A stretch of DNA of 29,192 nucleotides, taken from IMG/VR virus record IMGVR_UViG_3300029448_000285, positions 1 to 29,192 of that record; one strand, 5' to 3'. Each line of letters starts with the position of its first letter. The stretch's first letter is position 1. A program made the translations under genes and the position numbers. The notes under the pieces are model-generated. The model did not search any database, had not been told where the DNA came from, and worked only from the letters and a program-made list of their open reading frames with translations. This stretch comes from a virus. Below are positions 28,173 to 29,192 of the stretch, in pieces.

Positions 28173-29192
28173 AATCGTGCTTTGTCTTCGAGTGCTTGCG
28201 CCAACGCGTCGGCGTCTTGAATTTCTTGGTTGACCACGTAGGCCCGGATACCCCCTGCCTGCTCGGCCTGTTGTTGTAGGAATGACAAGTCAAATCCTTG
28301 GACTTGGAATCCCTCCGACCCGCCGCGACCGAAACCGCCCGGCTCGTTCACGTCGGCGTCAAACCCGCCCCCATCGAATTTTTGTCGGCTGATGGCTATA
28401 ACCTGTGCCGCACCCTGTGCCGCGGCGAATGCCGCCTTAGCAAAGTTGGCCCCCGTCAACGCATCCTGCGGCACGGCAAGTTGGGCGGTAACGGCAGACG
28501 CTGTGTTCATTATGGCTTGCCCCTTCTGCAGGGCCTGATTGCGCTTAAATTGCTTTCGGGCGTCTCGCTCTGTCTCGGCCTCCTGCGCGTTGCCTAACGT
28601 ATCAATGATGTCAAGCAGTGCCGTGCCGTATTCGACGGCCGCGTTTATCTGCTGTTCCTGAAGCGACGCGTCTGCTTCGGCCTGCGTCTTGGCGCGGATG
28701 CCCTGATATCTCTCTCGTACCGCCTGCAATTCCTCCTCATTGGCACCAAGCTTCTGGAGGTCTTCAAGGTGTTGCTTTTCCTCAAGGGCTAACTCCTTCA
28801 TGCGCTGTTGTAGTTGGGCCTGAATCGAATCCTGAACTAACTGTGCGTCGAGGTCGCGCATGGTCGCCTCTCTCTCTTCCCTTATCTCCTTGTCCTCCTT
28901 GGCAAACTCGGTTTCGAGGTTGGCCCGTTGTTGGGCGTAATAATTGCGCAGGGCCTGCTTCTCTTCTTCGGTGGCTTGCAGTAAGGTCAGTTCACGCAAC
29001 GCGTCCTGTTCATCTATCCGCAATTCTTCGCGTTGGACCTCCCTTTGGGCCTCAATCTCGTCCTTGGCCGCCGACAACCGGGCATCCCGAACCATTTCGG
29101 CAATGTCGCGTTTGCGCTCCAACTCCTCTTGGTCGAGGTCGTATGAATCATTCGCATAATCTCGTGCCAACTGCGCCGCTTCACCCTCCAAA
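28169..29192 (-). CDS. Tape measure protein, C-terminal part (gene begins at 1175)
   Basis: C-terminal part of the 705-aa tape measure (bases 29,112-29,192 repeat 1-81). It is strongly helical and charged, followed by NAQEAETERDARKQFKRNQA and ALQKGQAIMNTASAVTAQL, a 'AL...AqaIxxtxxaxxAal' region typical of the C-terminal end of Bacteroidota phage tape measures, then a Gly-rich FDGGGFDADVNEPGGFGRGG linker and a helical tail. A 4-nt overlap links it to the prohead protease gene. Confidence 0.85.
   Translation of the reverse strand, partial: LEGEAAQLARDYANDSYDLDQEELERKRDIAEMVRDARLSAAKDEIEAQREVQREELRIDEQDALRELTLLQATEEEKQALRNYYAQQRANLETEFAKEDKEIREEREATMRDLDAQLVQDSIQAQLQQRMKELALEEKQHLEDLQKLGANEEELQAVRERYQGIRAKTQAEADASLQEQQINAAVEYGTALLDIIDTLGNAQEAETERDARKQFKRNQALQKGQAIMNTASAVTAQLAVPQDALTGANFAKAAFAAAQGAAQVIAISRQKFDGGGFDADVNEPGGFGRGGSEGFQVQGFDLSFLQQQAEQAGGIRAYVVNQEIQDADALAQALEDKARL
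29112..29192. repeat. 81-bp terminal direct repeat, right copy (circular contig overlap)
   Basis: Exact copy of bases 1-81; see the left copy. Joining 29,111 to 1 restores a single 705-codon tape-measure gene. Confidence 0.95.

Noticed and set aside
1-29192. CRISPR array, insertion sequence or rRNA
   Set aside because: No repeated spacer-repeat pattern, transposase motif, long inverted terminal repeat or rRNA-like stretch was seen on either strand.

Overview
The window is the complete genome, as a circularised contig, of a small tailed phage. The first 81 bases reappear exactly as the last 81 bases, so the unique circle is about 29,111 bp, and the tape-measure gene runs uninterrupted through the artificial junction. 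Every gene I accept lies on the minus strand, tightly packed with mostly 1-20 nt overlaps, so transcription runs from high to low coordinates round the circle. The host is probably a member of the Bacteroidota. Three promoters have the form TTG-N20-TTTCTTTG, close to the Bacteroidota primary sigma-factor consensus (TTTG / TAnnTTTG). Starts lack strong Shine-Dalgarno sequences, and many structural genes are of kinds I associate with Bacteroidota phages. No integrase or lysogeny repressor was recognised, so the phage looks lytic. The long tape measure and gpG/gpGT-like chaperone suggest a siphovirus.

Layout in transcription order. (1) A promoter at 20,964-20,994 drives a run of small, acidic, helical genes (20,959-18,909), followed by a 50-aa ORF and a helix-rich conserved phage protein. 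(2) Two further promoters (18,363-18,393 and 17,781-17,811) drive an early block of mostly unrecognised small genes. This block leads into a YdaS/Cro-like regulator, a DnaD/RepA-like replication initiator, a NinG-like protein, a sigma-factor-like protein, a cysteine-rich protein and a ParB-domain protein. (3) Terminase small and large subunits follow. (4) A three-gene nucleotide cassette comes next: purZ, mazZ, datZ. (5) Then tail genes: an assembly chaperone with a probable -1 frameshift, a terminator-like protein, an amidase endolysin, a gp10-like protein, two tail-tip proteins and the tape measure. (6) Then head genes: XkdF-like protease, scaffold, major capsid protein, two structural proteins, portal and connector. 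(7) Last come a small membrane protein, a metallophosphoesterase and a 3TM holin, which returns to the first promoter.

The most important result is the purZ-mazZ-datZ cassette at 8,402-10,407. PurZ is a shortened adenylosuccinate-synthetase homologue in which the P-loop reads GSTGKG where PurA has GDEGKG. MazZ matches the dATP/dGTP diphosphohydrolase N-terminal family. DatZ matches YfbR-type HD phosphohydrolases. Together these make the known pathway that replaces adenine by 2-aminoadenine (Z) in phage DNA. This genome therefore probably has a Z-genome, although it carries no recognisable DNA polymerase of its own.

Other signals are a probable programmed -1 frameshift on a T9 run in the tail chaperone, a broken or +1-shifted small gene at 19,876-19,981, a shared 16-nt leader repeat before two early genes, and several overlapping genes under 60 codons. 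Family assignments come from reading motifs by eye; no database search was run.
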